64,000 nt of DNA from Amycolatopsis iheyensis (GCF_024703995.1 NZ_JAMXQV010000018.1:166297-230296); one strand, 5' to 3'. Shown: positions 1 to 10,154, counted from the stretch's first letter. Numbers and translations are program-made. The notes: a model not told the origin generated them from the sequence alone.

Positions 1-538
1 CGAACGAGATGACGTACACCTCGGCGACGGTGGGCCCGTCCGCGCGTTCGACCAGCTCGATCGCGCCCGACGTCGGCACCGTGCCCGGCCGCAGCACGCG
101 CAGGTACCACCCGCTGCGCCCGGAGTCGATCATCGCCGGGGTGATGTCCTTGCGCCCGGTCTTCATCCCGAGCTTGTAGCACGGCGACCGCGGCTGCGAG
201 ACCTGCACGAGCGCGTCGCCCCAGGCCCAGACGTCCCCGATCCGCACGTCGTCCTCGGTGAGCCCGGACAGCGAGATGTTCTCCCCGAAGTCGGCCGTCG
301 AAACCTCGAAGCCGTCCTCCCGCCAGGCCGCGTAGTGCTCGGCCGGGTAGACGTAGACGGCCTTGTCGGGGCCGCCGTGCACGGTCAGGTCGGCCTGCCG
401 GTCGCCGTCGAGGTTCAGCTCGGTCAGCTTCAGCTCCGGCGCCGTGACCAGCGCCTTCGTGATCCCGCTCAGCACCGGCAGCTCCCGCCGGTACCCCAGG
501 ACGCTCGGCTCGCCCACGTAGACGCTGTCGACGTTCAT
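1..538 (-). CDS. MOSC domain protein (YiiM-like), 3' end outside the window
   Basis: The minus-strand reading from the ATG at 538 gives about 179 codons running off the left edge. It starts MNVDSVYVGEPSVLGYRREL and contains HGGPDKAVYVYPAEHY, GENISLSG and VSQPRSPCYKLG. These are the typical MOSC blocks, and the Cys of SPCYKL matches the conserved sulfur-carrying cysteine. The family binds sulfur or molybdenum cofactor and includes YiiM-type proteins that reduce N-hydroxylated compounds; the exact substrate cannot be read here. The gene is divergent from the M20 peptidase, with 54 bases between the two starts that must hold both promoters. Confidence 0.88.
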   Translation of the reverse strand, partial: MNVDSVYVGEPSVLGYRRELPVLSGITKALVTAPELKLTELNLDGDRQADLTVHGGPDKAVYVYPAEHYAAWREDGFEVSTADFGENISLSGLTEDDVRIGDVWAWGDALVQVSQPRSPCYKLGMKTGRKDITPAMIDSGRSGWYLRVLRPGTVPTSGAIELVERADGPTVAEVYVISF

Positions 539-592
539 ACCGAGAAGATAGCACGACCGTTCGTATAGTTTCAGCCCTCTAGGCTGGCGGCC

Positions 593-1948
593 ATGGAACT
601 GCTCGACCAGGCCCGCGCCCACGTCGACTCCGGCGCGTACTTCACCGAACTCGCCCGGCTCGTCTCCTACCCCACGGTCAGCGACGCGCCCGAAGGCCGG
701 CAAGCGATCCAGGCGTACCTCGACGAAGTCCTGACCCCGGCGCTGACCGGCCTCGGCTGCGACGTCACTCAGCACGCCAACCCGGACCCGGCGGGCGGCC
801 CGTTCCTGGTCGGGGTCCGCGCGGAAGGCGAACACCTCCCGACCCTGCTCTGCTACGGCCACGCCGACGTCGTCGGCGAGGCCGGCGAGTGGGGCGAAGG
901 CCGTGATCCGTGGACGCTGACCGCCGAAGGCGACCACTGGTACGGCCGCGGCACCGCCGACAACAAGGGCCAGCACCTGATCAACCTGACGGCGTTGCGG
1001 CTGGTCCTGGCCGAGCGCGGCAAGCTCGGCTTCAACCTCAAGTTCTTGTTCGAAACCGGCGAGGAAATCGGCTCGCCCGGGCTCACCGAGTTCGCCGAGC
1101 AGGAGAAAGACCTGCTGAGCGCGGACGTCCTCATCGCCTCCGACGGCCCGCGCCTCGACGCCGCGACCCCGACGTTGTTCCTCGGGGCGCGCGGCGGAAT
1201 CCGGATCGATCTGGACGTCGACCTGCGCCCGGGTGGCTCCCACTCCGGGAACTGGGGCGGCATCCTGCGCAACCCGGCCACGACGCTGGCCGCGGCGATC
1301 GCGACCCTCGTCGACGGCCACGGCCGCATCCAGGTGCCCGCACTGCTGCCGCCCGAGCTGCCGGAGTCCGTCCGCGAAGCGCTGGCCGACGTCGTCGTCG
1401 ACGCCCCGGACGAGGGCTGGGGCGATCAACGACTCGGCCCCGCCGAGCGGCTCTACGGCTGGAACACCCTGGAGGTGCTGGCCCTCGACGCCGGGAACGC
1501 CGACCGCCCGGTCAACGCCATCCCCGGCCGCGCCCGCGCGGTGCTGCAGCTGCGGTACGTCGCGGGCACCGATGTCGGCGACATCACCGCGACGATCCGG
1601 GACCACCTTGTGGCGCAAGGGTTTCCGATGATCGAGGTGACCACCGACGCCAGCTTCAAAGCCAGCCGCACGCCGGTCGAAAACCCGTGGGTGACCTGGG
1701 CCCGCGAAGCACTGGCCGAAGCCGGGAAGCAGGTGGCCCTGCTCCCCAGCTTCGGCGGCGGCCTGCCCAACCACGTCTTCACCGACGTCCTCGGCCTGGC
1801 CACGCTGTGGCTGCCACACTCCTACCCGGGGTGCAAGCAGCACGCGCCGGACGAGCACCTGCTCTCCTCGGTCGCCCGGGAAGGACTGGAACTCGCCACG
1901 GCGTTGTTCGGCTCCCTCAGTTCAGCGCCGCCGACTCTTCGTCGGTGA
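593..1948 (+). CDS. M20 family metallopeptidase (dipeptidase/deacylase-like)
   Basis: The 451-residue protein has the M20 layout. A first metal-binding block CYGHADVV lies near residue 90, WYGRGTADNKG near 120, and FETGEEIGSPGL near 155 with the catalytic Glu pair. A dimerisation domain follows (RPGGSHSGNWGG) and a closing metal site near PHSYPGCKQHAPDE. M20 enzymes are usually cytosolic dinuclear zinc hydrolases of dipeptides, N-acyl amino acids or carbamoyl compounds. No signal peptide is visible. The 3' end overlaps the convergent DUF779 gene by about 32 bases. Substrate is not predictable from the sequence. Confidence 0.92.
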   Translation: MELLDQARAHVDSGAYFTELARLVSYPTVSDAPEGRQAIQAYLDEVLTPALTGLGCDVTQHANPDPAGGPFLVGVRAEGEHLPTLLCYGHADVVGEAGEWGEGRDPWTLTAEGDHWYGRGTADNKGQHLINLTALRLVLAERGKLGFNLKFLFETGEEIGSPGLTEFAEQEKDLLSADVLIASDGPRLDAATPTLFLGARGGIRIDLDVDLRPGGSHSGNWGGILRNPATTLAAAIATLVDGHGRIQVPALLPPELPESVREALADVVVDAPDEGWGDQRLGPAERLYGWNTLEVLALDAGNADRPVNAIPGRARAVLQLRYVAGTDVGDITATIRDHLVAQGFPMIEVTTDASFKASRTPVENPWVTWAREALAEAGKQVALLPSFGGGLPNHVFTDVLGLATLWLPHSYPGCKQHAPDEHLLSSVAREGLELATALFGSLSSAPPTLRR

Positions 1949-2284
1949 GCAGCCGCGAGCGGATCAGGAAACGCACGCCTTCGGGCGCCTCCAACGAAAA
2001 CCCGCTCCCGCGCCCCGGCACGACGTCGATCGTCAGGTGCGTGTGCTTCCAGTACTCGAACTGCGGGCCCGACATCCACACCGGCACGTCCTCGATGCCC
2101 TCGACCTCCAACGCGCCGAGGTGCACGTCCGAGACGCCGGTCTTGAACTCGCCCAACGGGTAGCACATCGGGGCACTACCGTCGCAGCACCCGCCGGACT
2201 GGTGGAACATCACCGGCCCGTGGAGTGACACCAGCTGCCGCAGGAGGTCCGCGGCAGCCGGTGTCAAGTCGACCCTTCGTGTCA

Positions 2285-2285
<1 letters not shown>
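1917..2285 (-). CDS. DUF779 domain protein, partner of aldehyde dehydrogenase
   Basis: The 122-residue protein has the Cys-rich motif FHQSGGCCDGSAPMCY near residues 28-43 and the segment VWMSGPQFEYWKHTHLTIDVV, as in DUF779. Genes of this family commonly follow NAD-dependent aldehyde or alcohol dehydrogenase genes, as here. The ATG overlaps the stop of the upstream dehydrogenase (TGATG arrangement at 2283-2287), so the two are co-transcribed and translationally coupled. The cysteine cluster suggests metal binding, but the biochemical role is not established. Confidence 0.88.
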
Positions 2286-3808
<1,523 letters not shown>

Positions 3809-3844
3809 CTTCCCTGCCTCGTTGCTCGGAGTGACGGAGTGGGG

Positions 3845-3881
3845 GCAACGTAGGTCCGGCCACGTTGCACGAGCGTTGCAC
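3845..3881. promoter_or_regulatory. Candidate operator with repeated CGTTGCAC half-sites
   Basis: CGTTGCAC occurs at 3863-3870 and again at 3874-3881, exactly 11 bases apart (one helical turn). An inverted partial copy, GCAACG, lies at 3845-3850. The cluster sits between the start of the aldehyde dehydrogenase (3808) and the likely GTG start of the divergent regulator (3907). This is a natural place for the GAF regulator to act on both promoters. The regulator-site link is inferred. Confidence 0.5.
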
Positions 3882-3906
3882 CGCCGCGAACCGGCTATCT
3901 ACGCTG

Positions 3907-5388
3907 GTGAACGTGGCAGAGGCGCCCGACCCGGAGCTGCTGCGCGACCCCGAGGCGTACGCGCGGCTGCTGGAGCACGTCCGCGAGGCGGTGCTCCAGG
4001 GCGTTCCCGGGCCACGGGCGCCCCGCTCGGTCGTCTCGGATTCGTGGCACCGGTCGCTGTCGGCGCGGGTCGACCCGGACGAGGGCGAGGCCCCGTTCGT
4101 CTACGACACCGGCGACCTCGCCGCGCTGCGAGAGGGCCATCCGCTGGCGCCGGTGCTGCCCGTGCTGCGGCAGATGCTGGTGAGCATCGCCGACGACGCC
4201 GAGCACGTGATGATCGTGACCGACGCGGACGGCCTGATCCTGTGGCGCGAGGGCGCGACGGGCCAGCTGCTGCGCGGCGACCAGGTGGGTCTGGTCGAGG
4301 GCACCCGCTGGAGCGAGGCGGCGATCGGCACCAACGCCATGGGCACGGCGCTGGCGACCGGCGAGCCGGTGCAGATCTACTCGGCCGAGCACCTGGTCCG
4401 CCGCTACCACACGTGGACCTGCGCGGCGGCGCCCGTGCGTGACCCCGAGACGGGTGTGCTGCTCGGCTCGATCGACGTCAGCGGGCCGCTGCGCACGGTC
4501 CACCCGGCCATGATTTCCCTGGTCACGGCCACCGCCCAGCTGGCGGAGGGGCAGCTGCGCGCGCAGCTGGCGGTCCGCGACGAACAGCTCCGGCGGGTCA
4601 ACATGCCGCATCTGGAAGCCCTGCGCGGCCGCCCCGGCGCGCTGCTCTCGGCGGGCGGCCGGGTGCTGGCGGCCCAGGCGTGCCTGCTTCCGTCCACAGT
4701 GGACGTCCGCCGCGGTGGCGGCACGGTCGCCCTGCCCGACGGCCGCCTCGCCACGGTGGAGCCGCTCGAGGAGGGCTATCTCCTCCGTCTTTCGTCGTCG
4801 GGAGCCGCCGGCCGGCGCTCCCGCCTCCGCCTCGAGTACCTGTCCGACGGCGCCCACTCGACCACTGTGGACGGTCGCGAGGTGCCGTTGACGTTGCGGC
4901 ACGCGGAGATCCTGACCCTGCTGGCGCTGCACCCGAACGGCCTCTCCGCGGAACGGCTGGCGCTGCAGCTCTACGGCGAGACGGGCAACCCGGTGACGGT
5001 CCGCGCGGAGATCCACCGGCTGCGCTCCCAGCTGGGCGCGTCGGTGGTGCAGACGCGCCCGTACCGCCTGGCCGCGGACGTCGACGCGGACTTCACCCGG
5101 GCTCGGACGTCACTGCGGTCGGGCTCCGCGGCCGACGTCGTGCGCGTCTTCCGCGGGCCGCTGCTGCCGGAGTCGGAGGCCCCGGCGGTCCGCGAGGAGC
5201 GGGAGACGCTCACCGCGCAGGTCCGCCAGGTGGCCCTGAACAGCGACGACCCGGCCGTGCTGTGGTCGTTCTGGGAGACCGCCTGCGGCGTCGACGACTT
5301 CGCGGTGCTGGACGCGCTGCTGCGCACGCTCCCGGCGACCGACCCGCGGCGGGCCGCGGTGTCGGCCCACCGCGCCCGGCTCGCCTGA
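3907..5388 (+). CDS. GAF-domain transcriptional regulator of the aldehyde dehydrogenase unit (AcoR-like sensor, no AAA+ domain)
   Basis: From the GTG at 3907 the product is about 493 residues. An ATG at 3865 is in frame but would cover the repeated operator sites, so the GTG is preferred. The N-terminal half matches the sensor part of AcoR-type activators: SVVSDSWHRSL, then a GAF-like region with IVTDADGLILWREG, GTRWSEAAIGTNAMGTAL and HTWTCAAAPVRDPETG. Unlike AcoR it has no sigma-54-interacting AAA+ ATPase. The C-terminal half instead has a winged-helix-like segment (LRHAEILTLLALHPNGLS...VTVRAEIHRLRSQLG) and a helical tail. It probably senses a small molecule and controls the divergent dehydrogenase. 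Confidence 0.85.
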   Translation: MNVAEAPDPELLRDPEAYARLLEHVREAVLQGVPGPRAPRSVVSDSWHRSLSARVDPDEGEAPFVYDTGDLAALREGHPLAPVLPVLRQMLVSIADDAEHVMIVTDADGLILWREGATGQLLRGDQVGLVEGTRWSEAAIGTNAMGTALATGEPVQIYSAEHLVRRYHTWTCAAAPVRDPETGVLLGSIDVSGPLRTVHPAMISLVTATAQLAEGQLRAQLAVRDEQLRRVNMPHLEALRGRPGALLSAGGRVLAAQACLLPSTVDVRRGGGTVALPDGRLATVEPLEEGYLLRLSSSGAAGRRSRLRLEYLSDGAHSTTVDGREVPLTLRHAEILTLLALHPNGLSAERLALQLYGETGNPVTVRAEIHRLRSQLGASVVQTRPYRLAADVDADFTRARTSLRSGSAADVVRVFRGPLLPESEAPAVREERETLTAQVRQVALNSDDPAVLWSFWETACGVDDFAVLDALLRTLPATDPRRAAVSAHRARLA

Positions 5389-5394
5389 GCCCCG

Positions 5395-5823
5395 TCACGG
5401 CTCGAGGTCGGCCACGCCCTTGCCGGTGGCCATGTCGAACGGCACCGACGCCTGGTCGTGGACGATCACCCAGCCGTCGTCCCGCCGCCGCAGGGCGAAG
5501 GTGGCGCGGACCCACATGCCGTTCGTCGCGGTCCCGTCGCGGAGGGTGCCGCTGATCCGGCCGAACCCGTGTCCGACGGCCAAGTCGCCGCTCGTGGTGA
5601 CGGTCAGGTCGCGCAGCTCGTAGTCGACGGTCTCGAAGAAGGTGAAGACCTTGGCCCAGTTCTTCAGCTTCGCGTCGACGCCGACGTGCTGCAGCGGCGG
5701 CTCGACGTCGAAGGAGACGACGTCCGCGGCGTAGACCCGCCGGAGGGCGTCGAGGTCCTTGGCGCGGAGGGCGTCGATGATCCGGTGGAGGTGCTGCTCG
5801 ACTTCGTTCGCTTCAAGTGTCAT
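5395..5823 (-). CDS. NTF2-like/SnoaL-like small protein
   Basis: The 142-residue product has the pattern of the SnoaL/DUF4440 branch of the NTF2-like superfamily: an N-terminal helix (EQHLHRIIDALRAKDLDALRRVYAADVVSFDVEP) followed by a curved sheet ending RDDGWVIVHDQASVPFD. Such proteins form cone-shaped pockets and act as isomerases, hydrolases or binding proteins. The ligand cannot be deduced. It is convergent with the GAF regulator (6 bases between stops) and stands alone. The start is the ATG at 5823. Confidence 0.82.
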   Translation of the reverse strand: MTLEANEVEQHLHRIIDALRAKDLDALRRVYAADVVSFDVEPPLQHVGVDAKLKNWAKVFTFFETVDYELRDLTVTTSGDLAVGHGFGRISGTLRDGTATNGMWVRATFALRRRDDGWVIVHDQASVPFDMATGKGVADLEP

Positions 5824-5890
5824 GCCAGTACGACGAAACAGCGGACCCGATTGTGAGGTCCGTTTGCGGGTGCACTGGCCGCGCGGACCG

Positions 5891-6697
5891 TCACGTGCTC
5901 GGCTCCGTCTCCCAGATCGACACGTGCTTGGTGCTTTCAGCGGTGAACTCCGAGCGGTCCCAGTCCGCCCAGCGGTGTTTCAGGCTCATCCCGGCGATGC
6001 GCGCCATGAGGTCCAGCTCGGCCGGCCAGGCGTACCGGAAGGGAATTCGGCGGAACCGCCCGGTCCCGTCCGGTGACACGGTGACGTGGTTCGACGTGAA
6101 CTGTTGCGTGACGACGTCGTACTGGTCGAACCCGACATAGCCGCCTCCGGCGGCGCCGGGCGCCACCGTGAACGGGACGGTGTCCTGCCCGGGTGGCAGG
6201 CGGCGCAGATCCGGCAGGCCCACCTCGACGACGAACAACCCGCCCGGCCGCAGGTGCGCGGCCGCATTGCGGAAGACGTCGACCTGCCCGTCCTGCGTGG
6301 TCACGTTGCCGATCGTGTTGAACACCAGGTAGACCAGGGAGAACCGACTGGCCAGCCGAGTCGTCGTCATGTCGCCGAGCACGACTTCGACCGCCTCGCC
6401 GCCCGGCTTGCCGGCGATCCGCGCCGCCATCGCCCGGCTCAGCTCGATGCCGCTCACCGGCACCCCGCGAGCGGCCAGCGGCGCGGCGATCCGCCCGGTC
6501 CCGACGGCGAACTCGAGCACGGGGCCGTCGGCCAGGTCTTCGAGGACGTCCACCGCGGGCGTCACGATCTCGGGCACGTTCGCACCACCCGGGGCGTCGT
6601 AGCCCGCGGCAACGCTCTCGGGGAACCAGCCGTCCGCCGGGTCGTCTCCCGCGTTCGCCGAACCGATCATGATCGCCGACACTACGCCCGCGACCAT
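5891..6697 (-). CDS. Class I SAM-dependent methyltransferase
   Basis: The ATG at 6697 is chosen because GGGGAGGAGG lies just upstream; longer readings would cross the palindromic operator. The roughly 268-residue product has the Rossmann methyltransferase core: VLEFAVGTGRIAAPLAARG (motif I), GIELSRAM (motif II acidic/ligand loop), VLGDMTTTRL and LVYLVFNTIGNVTTQDGQVDVFRNAAAHLRPGG. A C-terminal beta region follows, ending CVSIWETEP-like sequence. Methyl acceptor unknown. It is divergent from an SGNH hydrolase/TetR pair that shares the duplicated operator at 6762-6802, so the TetR protein probably controls it. Confidence 0.85.
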   Translation of the reverse strand: MVAGVVSAIMIGSANAGDDPADGWFPESVAAGYDAPGGANVPEIVTPAVDVLEDLADGPVLEFAVGTGRIAAPLAARGVPVSGIELSRAMAARIAGKPGGEAVEVVLGDMTTTRLASRFSLVYLVFNTIGNVTTQDGQVDVFRNAAAHLRPGGLFVVEVGLPDLRRLPPGQDTVPFTVAPGAAGGGYVGFDQYDVVTQQFTSNHVTVSPDGTGRFRRIPFRYAWPAELDLMARIAGMSLKHRWADWDRSEFTAESTKHVSIWETEPST

Positions 6698-6761
6698 GCG
6701 CTCCTCCTCCCCTTTTTCGCCACCGACGCGGCACTTACAGACCCTTGTGAGCACCCCGATG

Positions 6762-6802
6762 TAGACACCGTCTACAAGAGTTTGATAGACAGTGTCCACA
6801 AG
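6762..6802. promoter_or_regulatory. Duplicated TetR-type operator
   Basis: TAGACACCGTCTACAAG (6762-6778) is repeated as TAGACAGTGTCCACAAG (6786-6802), 24 bases apart. The first copy contains the perfect palindrome GTAGAC-ACC-GTCTAC. Both copies lie between the methyltransferase start (6697) and the SGNH hydrolase start (6829). The TetR-family gene at 7605 is the obvious candidate to bind them and repress both directions. Binding is inferred from position and symmetry. Confidence 0.7.
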
Positions 6803-6828
6803 GTGAACCACGGGTTACGGAGAGCGGA

Positions 6829-7626
6829 ATGAACCACCACCGTTTCGTCGTCCTCGGCGACAGCTGCGCCGAAGGGCTCGACGATCCGTACCCCGACCAG
6901 CGGCACTACCGCGGCTGGGCCGACTTCGTCGCCGCCCGGCTCGCCGAGGGCGACCCCGGGTTCCGGTACGCGAACCTCGCCGTCCGCGGGCGGCGGCTCG
7001 ACCAGATCGTGCCCGAGCAGGTGCCGGCCGCCACCCGGCTGGCCCCCGACCTCGTCGCGCTCTTCGGCGGCGGCAACGACGTCATGAGCCGGGGCTGGGA
7101 CGCGCGGACCGTCGCCCGGCGCGTCGACAAAGCGATCCGGGCCTGCACGGAGATCGCCCCGACCGTCGTCACCTTCACCCTCAGCGACATCTCGCACCGG
7201 ATGCCGATGGGCCAGCGGATGCGACCGCGGATCGTCGCGCTCAACGACGCCATCCGCGAAGCGGCCGTCAGCTACGGCGCGCTGCTCATCGACCTGTGGC
7301 CCGACCAGGCCGTCACCGACTCGCGGTACTTCGGCGCCGACCGCCTCCACCTGTCCGCGCACGGCCACCGGCGGCTCGCCGCGTACGTCCTGCACGCGCT
7401 CGGCCACGAACCCGACCCCACCTGGCTGGCGCCGCTGCCCGGCGCCGCGGCCGACGGCGGCTGGCGCGCCGACCTGCACTGGCTGCTGCGCGAGGTCCTG
7501 CCGGTCGCCGTCACGCGCACGCGCAACCGGCTGATCGGCCGCCAGCCCGGCGACGGCTTCTTCCCGAAGCGCCCGGACCTGCTCCCCATCACCCGGGACG
7601 AGGCATGGGCACCCGGCAACGCCTGA
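6829..7626 (+). CDS. SGNH/GDSL hydrolase family protein
   Basis: The 265-residue protein has all four SGNH blocks. The nucleophile is in FVVLGDSCAEG (residues 7-17), the Gly is in NLAVRGRRL, the Asn is in GGGNDVMSRG (about residue 86), and the catalytic Asp/His pair is in DRLHLSAHGH (about 172-181). No signal peptide is visible, so it is probably a cytoplasmic esterase or lipase. The 3' end overlaps the TetR gene by 22 bases, which makes them an operon. The promoter carries the duplicated palindromic operator. Confidence 0.92.
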   Translation: MNHHRFVVLGDSCAEGLDDPYPDQRHYRGWADFVAARLAEGDPGFRYANLAVRGRRLDQIVPEQVPAATRLAPDLVALFGGGNDVMSRGWDARTVARRVDKAIRACTEIAPTVVTFTLSDISHRMPMGQRMRPRIVALNDAIREAAVSYGALLIDLWPDQAVTDSRYFGADRLHLSAHGHRRLAAYVLHALGHEPDPTWLAPLPGAAADGGWRADLHWLLREVLPVAVTRTRNRLIGRQPGDGFFPKRPDLLPITRDEAWAPGNA

Positions 7627-8162
7627 TCACGACGGCCGCGGAGCTGCTCGCCGAAGAGGGCGTCGGCGCGGTCACGCTGCGCGGGATCGCCAAGGCCGCC
7701 GGCGTCTCGCACGGCGCGCCGCTGCGGCACTTCTCCGGCCGCGCCGAGCTGCTGTCCGCCGTCGCGACGCGCGGGTACGCCGACCTGCTGTCCCGCCGGG
7801 AGACGCTGCCGGGGAACTCGCCGCGCGAGCGGCTGACCGCCGCCTGCCACAGCTACCTCGACTTCGCGTTGACCAACCCGGCGATGTTCGAGCTGATGTT
7901 CCGCCGCGACCTGATCGACCCCGACGACCCGGCGCTCTCGGCGGCGGCGAGCGCGGTGTTCGACACCTTCGCCGTGCTGGTGGCGGCGGTGCCGACCCGG
8001 GTCGCGCGCTCGGGCGCCGACCTGCGGCTCGTCGCGGCGTCGCTGTGGGCGGCCTTGCACGGACTCGCGCAGCTGTGGCTGTGGGGCGGGCTGGCCGGGG
8101 CGAGCTTCGCGCCGTCACCGGAGTCGGCGCTGGCCGTCACGCTAGACGCCTACCTGGCCTAG
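7605..8162 (+). CDS. TetR/AcrR family transcriptional regulator
   Basis: The ATG at 7605 lies inside the end of the SGNH gene and gives a 185-residue protein, a normal TetR length. The N-terminal HTH is clear: TRQRLITTAAELLAEEGVGA, then VTLRGIAKAAGVSHGAPLRH. The C-terminal half is helical (ERLTAACHSYLDFALTNPAMFELMF), as in the TetR_C_33/WHG-type ligand domain. It is translationally coupled to the hydrolase and likely represses its own operon and the divergent methyltransferase through the paired palindromes at 6762-6802. Confidence 0.93.
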   Translation: MGTRQRLITTAAELLAEEGVGAVTLRGIAKAAGVSHGAPLRHFSGRAELLSAVATRGYADLLSRRETLPGNSPRERLTAACHSYLDFALTNPAMFELMFRRDLIDPDDPALSAAASAVFDTFAVLVAAVPTRVARSGADLRLVAASLWAALHGLAQLWLWGGLAGASFAPSPESALAVTLDAYLA

Positions 8163-8320
8163 GGACCCGGCGAAGAGGGTGCACCGAAGCCCTCCCCCTG
8201 CGTCGGGTTGGGTCACCGCTCTCCGCCGGGCGAAGGGGAATGGTTCGACCCATTCGGCGTCAGACGCTAGCGACGGCGGCCACGCGGCGAAACCAACCGA
8301 CGACGGAAGCGGGGTAAACC

Positions 8321-8354
8321 TTCGCGGTACCCGGCCCGCGGCACCTACCGCGAA
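8321..8354. promoter_or_regulatory. Inverted repeat upstream of the histidine kinase
   Basis: TTCGCGGTA (8321-8329) and TACCGCGAA (8346-8354) are perfect 9-base arms around a 16-base spacer, 26 to 59 bases upstream of the likely kinase GTG at 8380. A further half-site TTCGCGG lies at 8371-8377. The placement suits autoregulation by the NarL-type response regulator encoded two genes on. An RNA hairpin in the leader is the alternative reading. Confidence 0.5.
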
Positions 8355-8379
8355 AGGCGGGCCCGGTAGCTTCGCGGAC

Positions 8380-9507
8380 GTGCCGGGACTCCTTCGCGCG
8401 CGGCCACTGCTCACTGACGTGCTGCTCACCGTCGTCGTCGCGGTCTACCAGCTCGCCGGCGCGACCGACCTCGGCGGGCGCTTCGGCGAGCACGCGCGGC
8501 CACTCGGCCTGGTCCTCGCCGTCGTGAGCGCGTTGCCCCTCGTGCCGCGCCGGCGGTTCCCGATCCCCGCGCTGGTCGCCTGCGTGGTCCTGATGGGCTT
8601 GTTCTACGGCCTCGGCTTCCGCTCGCAGCTCGGCCAGCTGAGTGTGGTCGTGGCCGCCTACACCGTGTGGGCGCACTGCCGGTTCCGGGACGCCCTGCTC
8701 GTTTCGGTGCTCGGTCTGGCCGCCTACGAAGCGTCGATGCTCTTCGGCAGCCCGGTCTCGCCGGTCGGCGACTCGCTCCTGGCGCTGCTGCTCGCCACCG
8801 GGATCGCGGCGATCGGCCGCACCGCCTACGTGCGTGGCCACCGCCTGCGCGACGCCCGGCAGACCCTCGCCGAGGAGCGGATCCGGATCGCGCACGAGCT
8901 GCACGACGTCGTCTCGCATCACCTTTCGGTGATCTCGGTGCAGGCGAACCTCGCGCGATACGTCTTCGACTCGTCGCCGGACACCGCGCGGACGGCGTTG
9001 GACACGATCACCGGCACGACGACCGAAGCCCTCGACGAGCTGCGGCGCCTGCTCAGCGTCCTCCGTCCGGCGAGCCGGCCGCCCGGGGACTACCGGCCGC
9101 AGCCGGGACTCGCCGACCTCGACGCGCTCGCCGCCCGGGTCCGCGAGGCCGGCGTCCCGGTCGACGTGCGCGTGCTCGGCGCACCCCGGATGTTGCCGCC
9201 CGGCCAGCAGCTGTGCGCGTTCCGCGTGGCGCAGGAGGCGCTGACGAACGTCCTCAAGCACGCGGGTGGCGCGGCTTCGCTCGTCCTCGACTACCGGGCC
9301 AGCGAGCTGGTGCTGAGCGTCGTCGACCAGGGCGGCCGGGTGGCGGCGCCGAACCCGGCCGGGCACGGGCTGGTCGGCATGCGCGAACGCGCCCGGATGT
9401 ACGGTGGCGTGATCGAAATCGGTCCCCGCGAGCCGGCCGGGTTCGCCGTCGTGCTGACCCTGCCCTACCCGGACCGCCCGTCGCCCGAACCGCAGGAGCC
9501 CGAGTGA
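8380..9507 (+). CDS. Two-component sensor histidine kinase, NarL/DesK type (HisKA_3)
   Basis: The GTG at 8380 is preferred over an ATG at 8179, since the intervening 67 codons are low-complexity and cover an inverted repeat. The roughly 375-residue product begins with several hydrophobic membrane segments (LLTDVLLTVVVAVYQLAG, LGLVLAVVSALPLVP, IPALVACVVLMGLFYGLGF). It then has the HisKA_3 phospho-acceptor block RIRIAHELHDVVSHHLSVIS near residue 170 and a HATPase domain with FRVAQEALTNVLKHAGG and GHGLVGMRERARMYGG. The last codons overlap the response regulator start (GTGA), so the two are coupled. Stimulus unknown. Confidence 0.92.
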   Translation: MPGLLRARPLLTDVLLTVVVAVYQLAGATDLGGRFGEHARPLGLVLAVVSALPLVPRRRFPIPALVACVVLMGLFYGLGFRSQLGQLSVVVAAYTVWAHCRFRDALLVSVLGLAAYEASMLFGSPVSPVGDSLLALLLATGIAAIGRTAYVRGHRLRDARQTLAEERIRIAHELHDVVSHHLSVISVQANLARYVFDSSPDTARTALDTITGTTTEALDELRRLLSVLRPASRPPGDYRPQPGLADLDALAARVREAGVPVDVRVLGAPRMLPPGQQLCAFRVAQEALTNVLKHAGGAASLVLDYRASELVLSVVDQGGRVAAPNPAGHGLVGMRERARMYGGVIEIGPREPAGFAVVLTLPYPDRPSPEPQEPE

Positions 9508-10154
9508 CCAGCGTGCTGGTGGTCGACGACCAGGACCTCGTCCGCGCCGGGTTCGCGGCCCTGCTCGGCGCGGTGCCGGAGATCGACGTCGCCGGCGAAG
9601 CGCGTGACGGGCTCGAGGCCGTCGCGAAGGCGGCGGCACTGCGCCCCGACGTCATCCTGATGGACATCCGCCTGCCGGAGCTGGACGGCGTGCGCGCGAC
9701 CGAGCGGATCCTCGCCGCGCCGGGGCCGCGGCCGAGCGTGGTCATGCTGACGGTGTTCGACCTCGACGAGTACGTCTACGCGGCGTTGCGCGCGGGCGCG
9801 TCGGGCTTCCTGCTGAAGGACAGCCCCCCGGCGACGCTGATCGCGGGCATCCAGGCGGCGGCCCGCGGCGACATGCTCTTCGCCCCGACGATCACCCGCC
9901 GCCTGGTGGAGGCGTTCACGGCGGCGGCACCCTCGGCCGCACCGGAGCTGCCGAGCCTGACCGACCGCGAGCTGGAGGTGCTGCGGTTCGTGGCCACGGG
10001 CGCGACGAACGCCGGCATCGCGGCGGAGCTGCGGGTCAGCGAGGCAACGGTGAAGACGCACCTCAACCGGCTGATGGCGAAGCTCGGCATTTCGAGCCGG
10101 GCGCAGGCGGTGGTGGTGGCGTACGAGACCGGGCTCGTGTCGCCGGGCGGCTGA
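9504..10154 (+). CDS. Response regulator, NarL/LuxR family
   Basis: The GTG at 9504 overlaps the kinase stop (GTGA) and gives 216 residues. The receiver domain has the acidic pair D8-D9 in VVDDQDLVRAG, the phospho-acceptor Asp54 in ILMDIRLPELDG, and the conserved Thr and Lys in VMLTVFDLDEY and FLLKDSPP. The LuxR-type HTH is at the C-terminus: LTDRELEVLRFVATGATNAG, then VSEATVKTHLNRLMAKLGI. It partners the kinase encoded immediately upstream. The inverted repeat at 8321-8354 is a candidate autoregulatory target. Confidence 0.95.
   Translation: MTSVLVVDDQDLVRAGFAALLGAVPEIDVAGEARDGLEAVAKAAALRPDVILMDIRLPELDGVRATERILAAPGPRPSVVMLTVFDLDEYVYAALRAGASGFLLKDSPPATLIAGIQAAARGDMLFAPTITRRLVEAFTAAAPSAAPELPSLTDRELEVLRFVATGATNAGIAAELRVSEATVKTHLNRLMAKLGISSRAQAVVVAYETGLVSPGG

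Noticed and set aside
8238..8255. tRNA-like T-arm GAATGG-TTCGAC-CCATTC
   Set aside because: Only a single 6-bp hairpin is present; no acceptor stem, anticodon arm or D arm fits around it.
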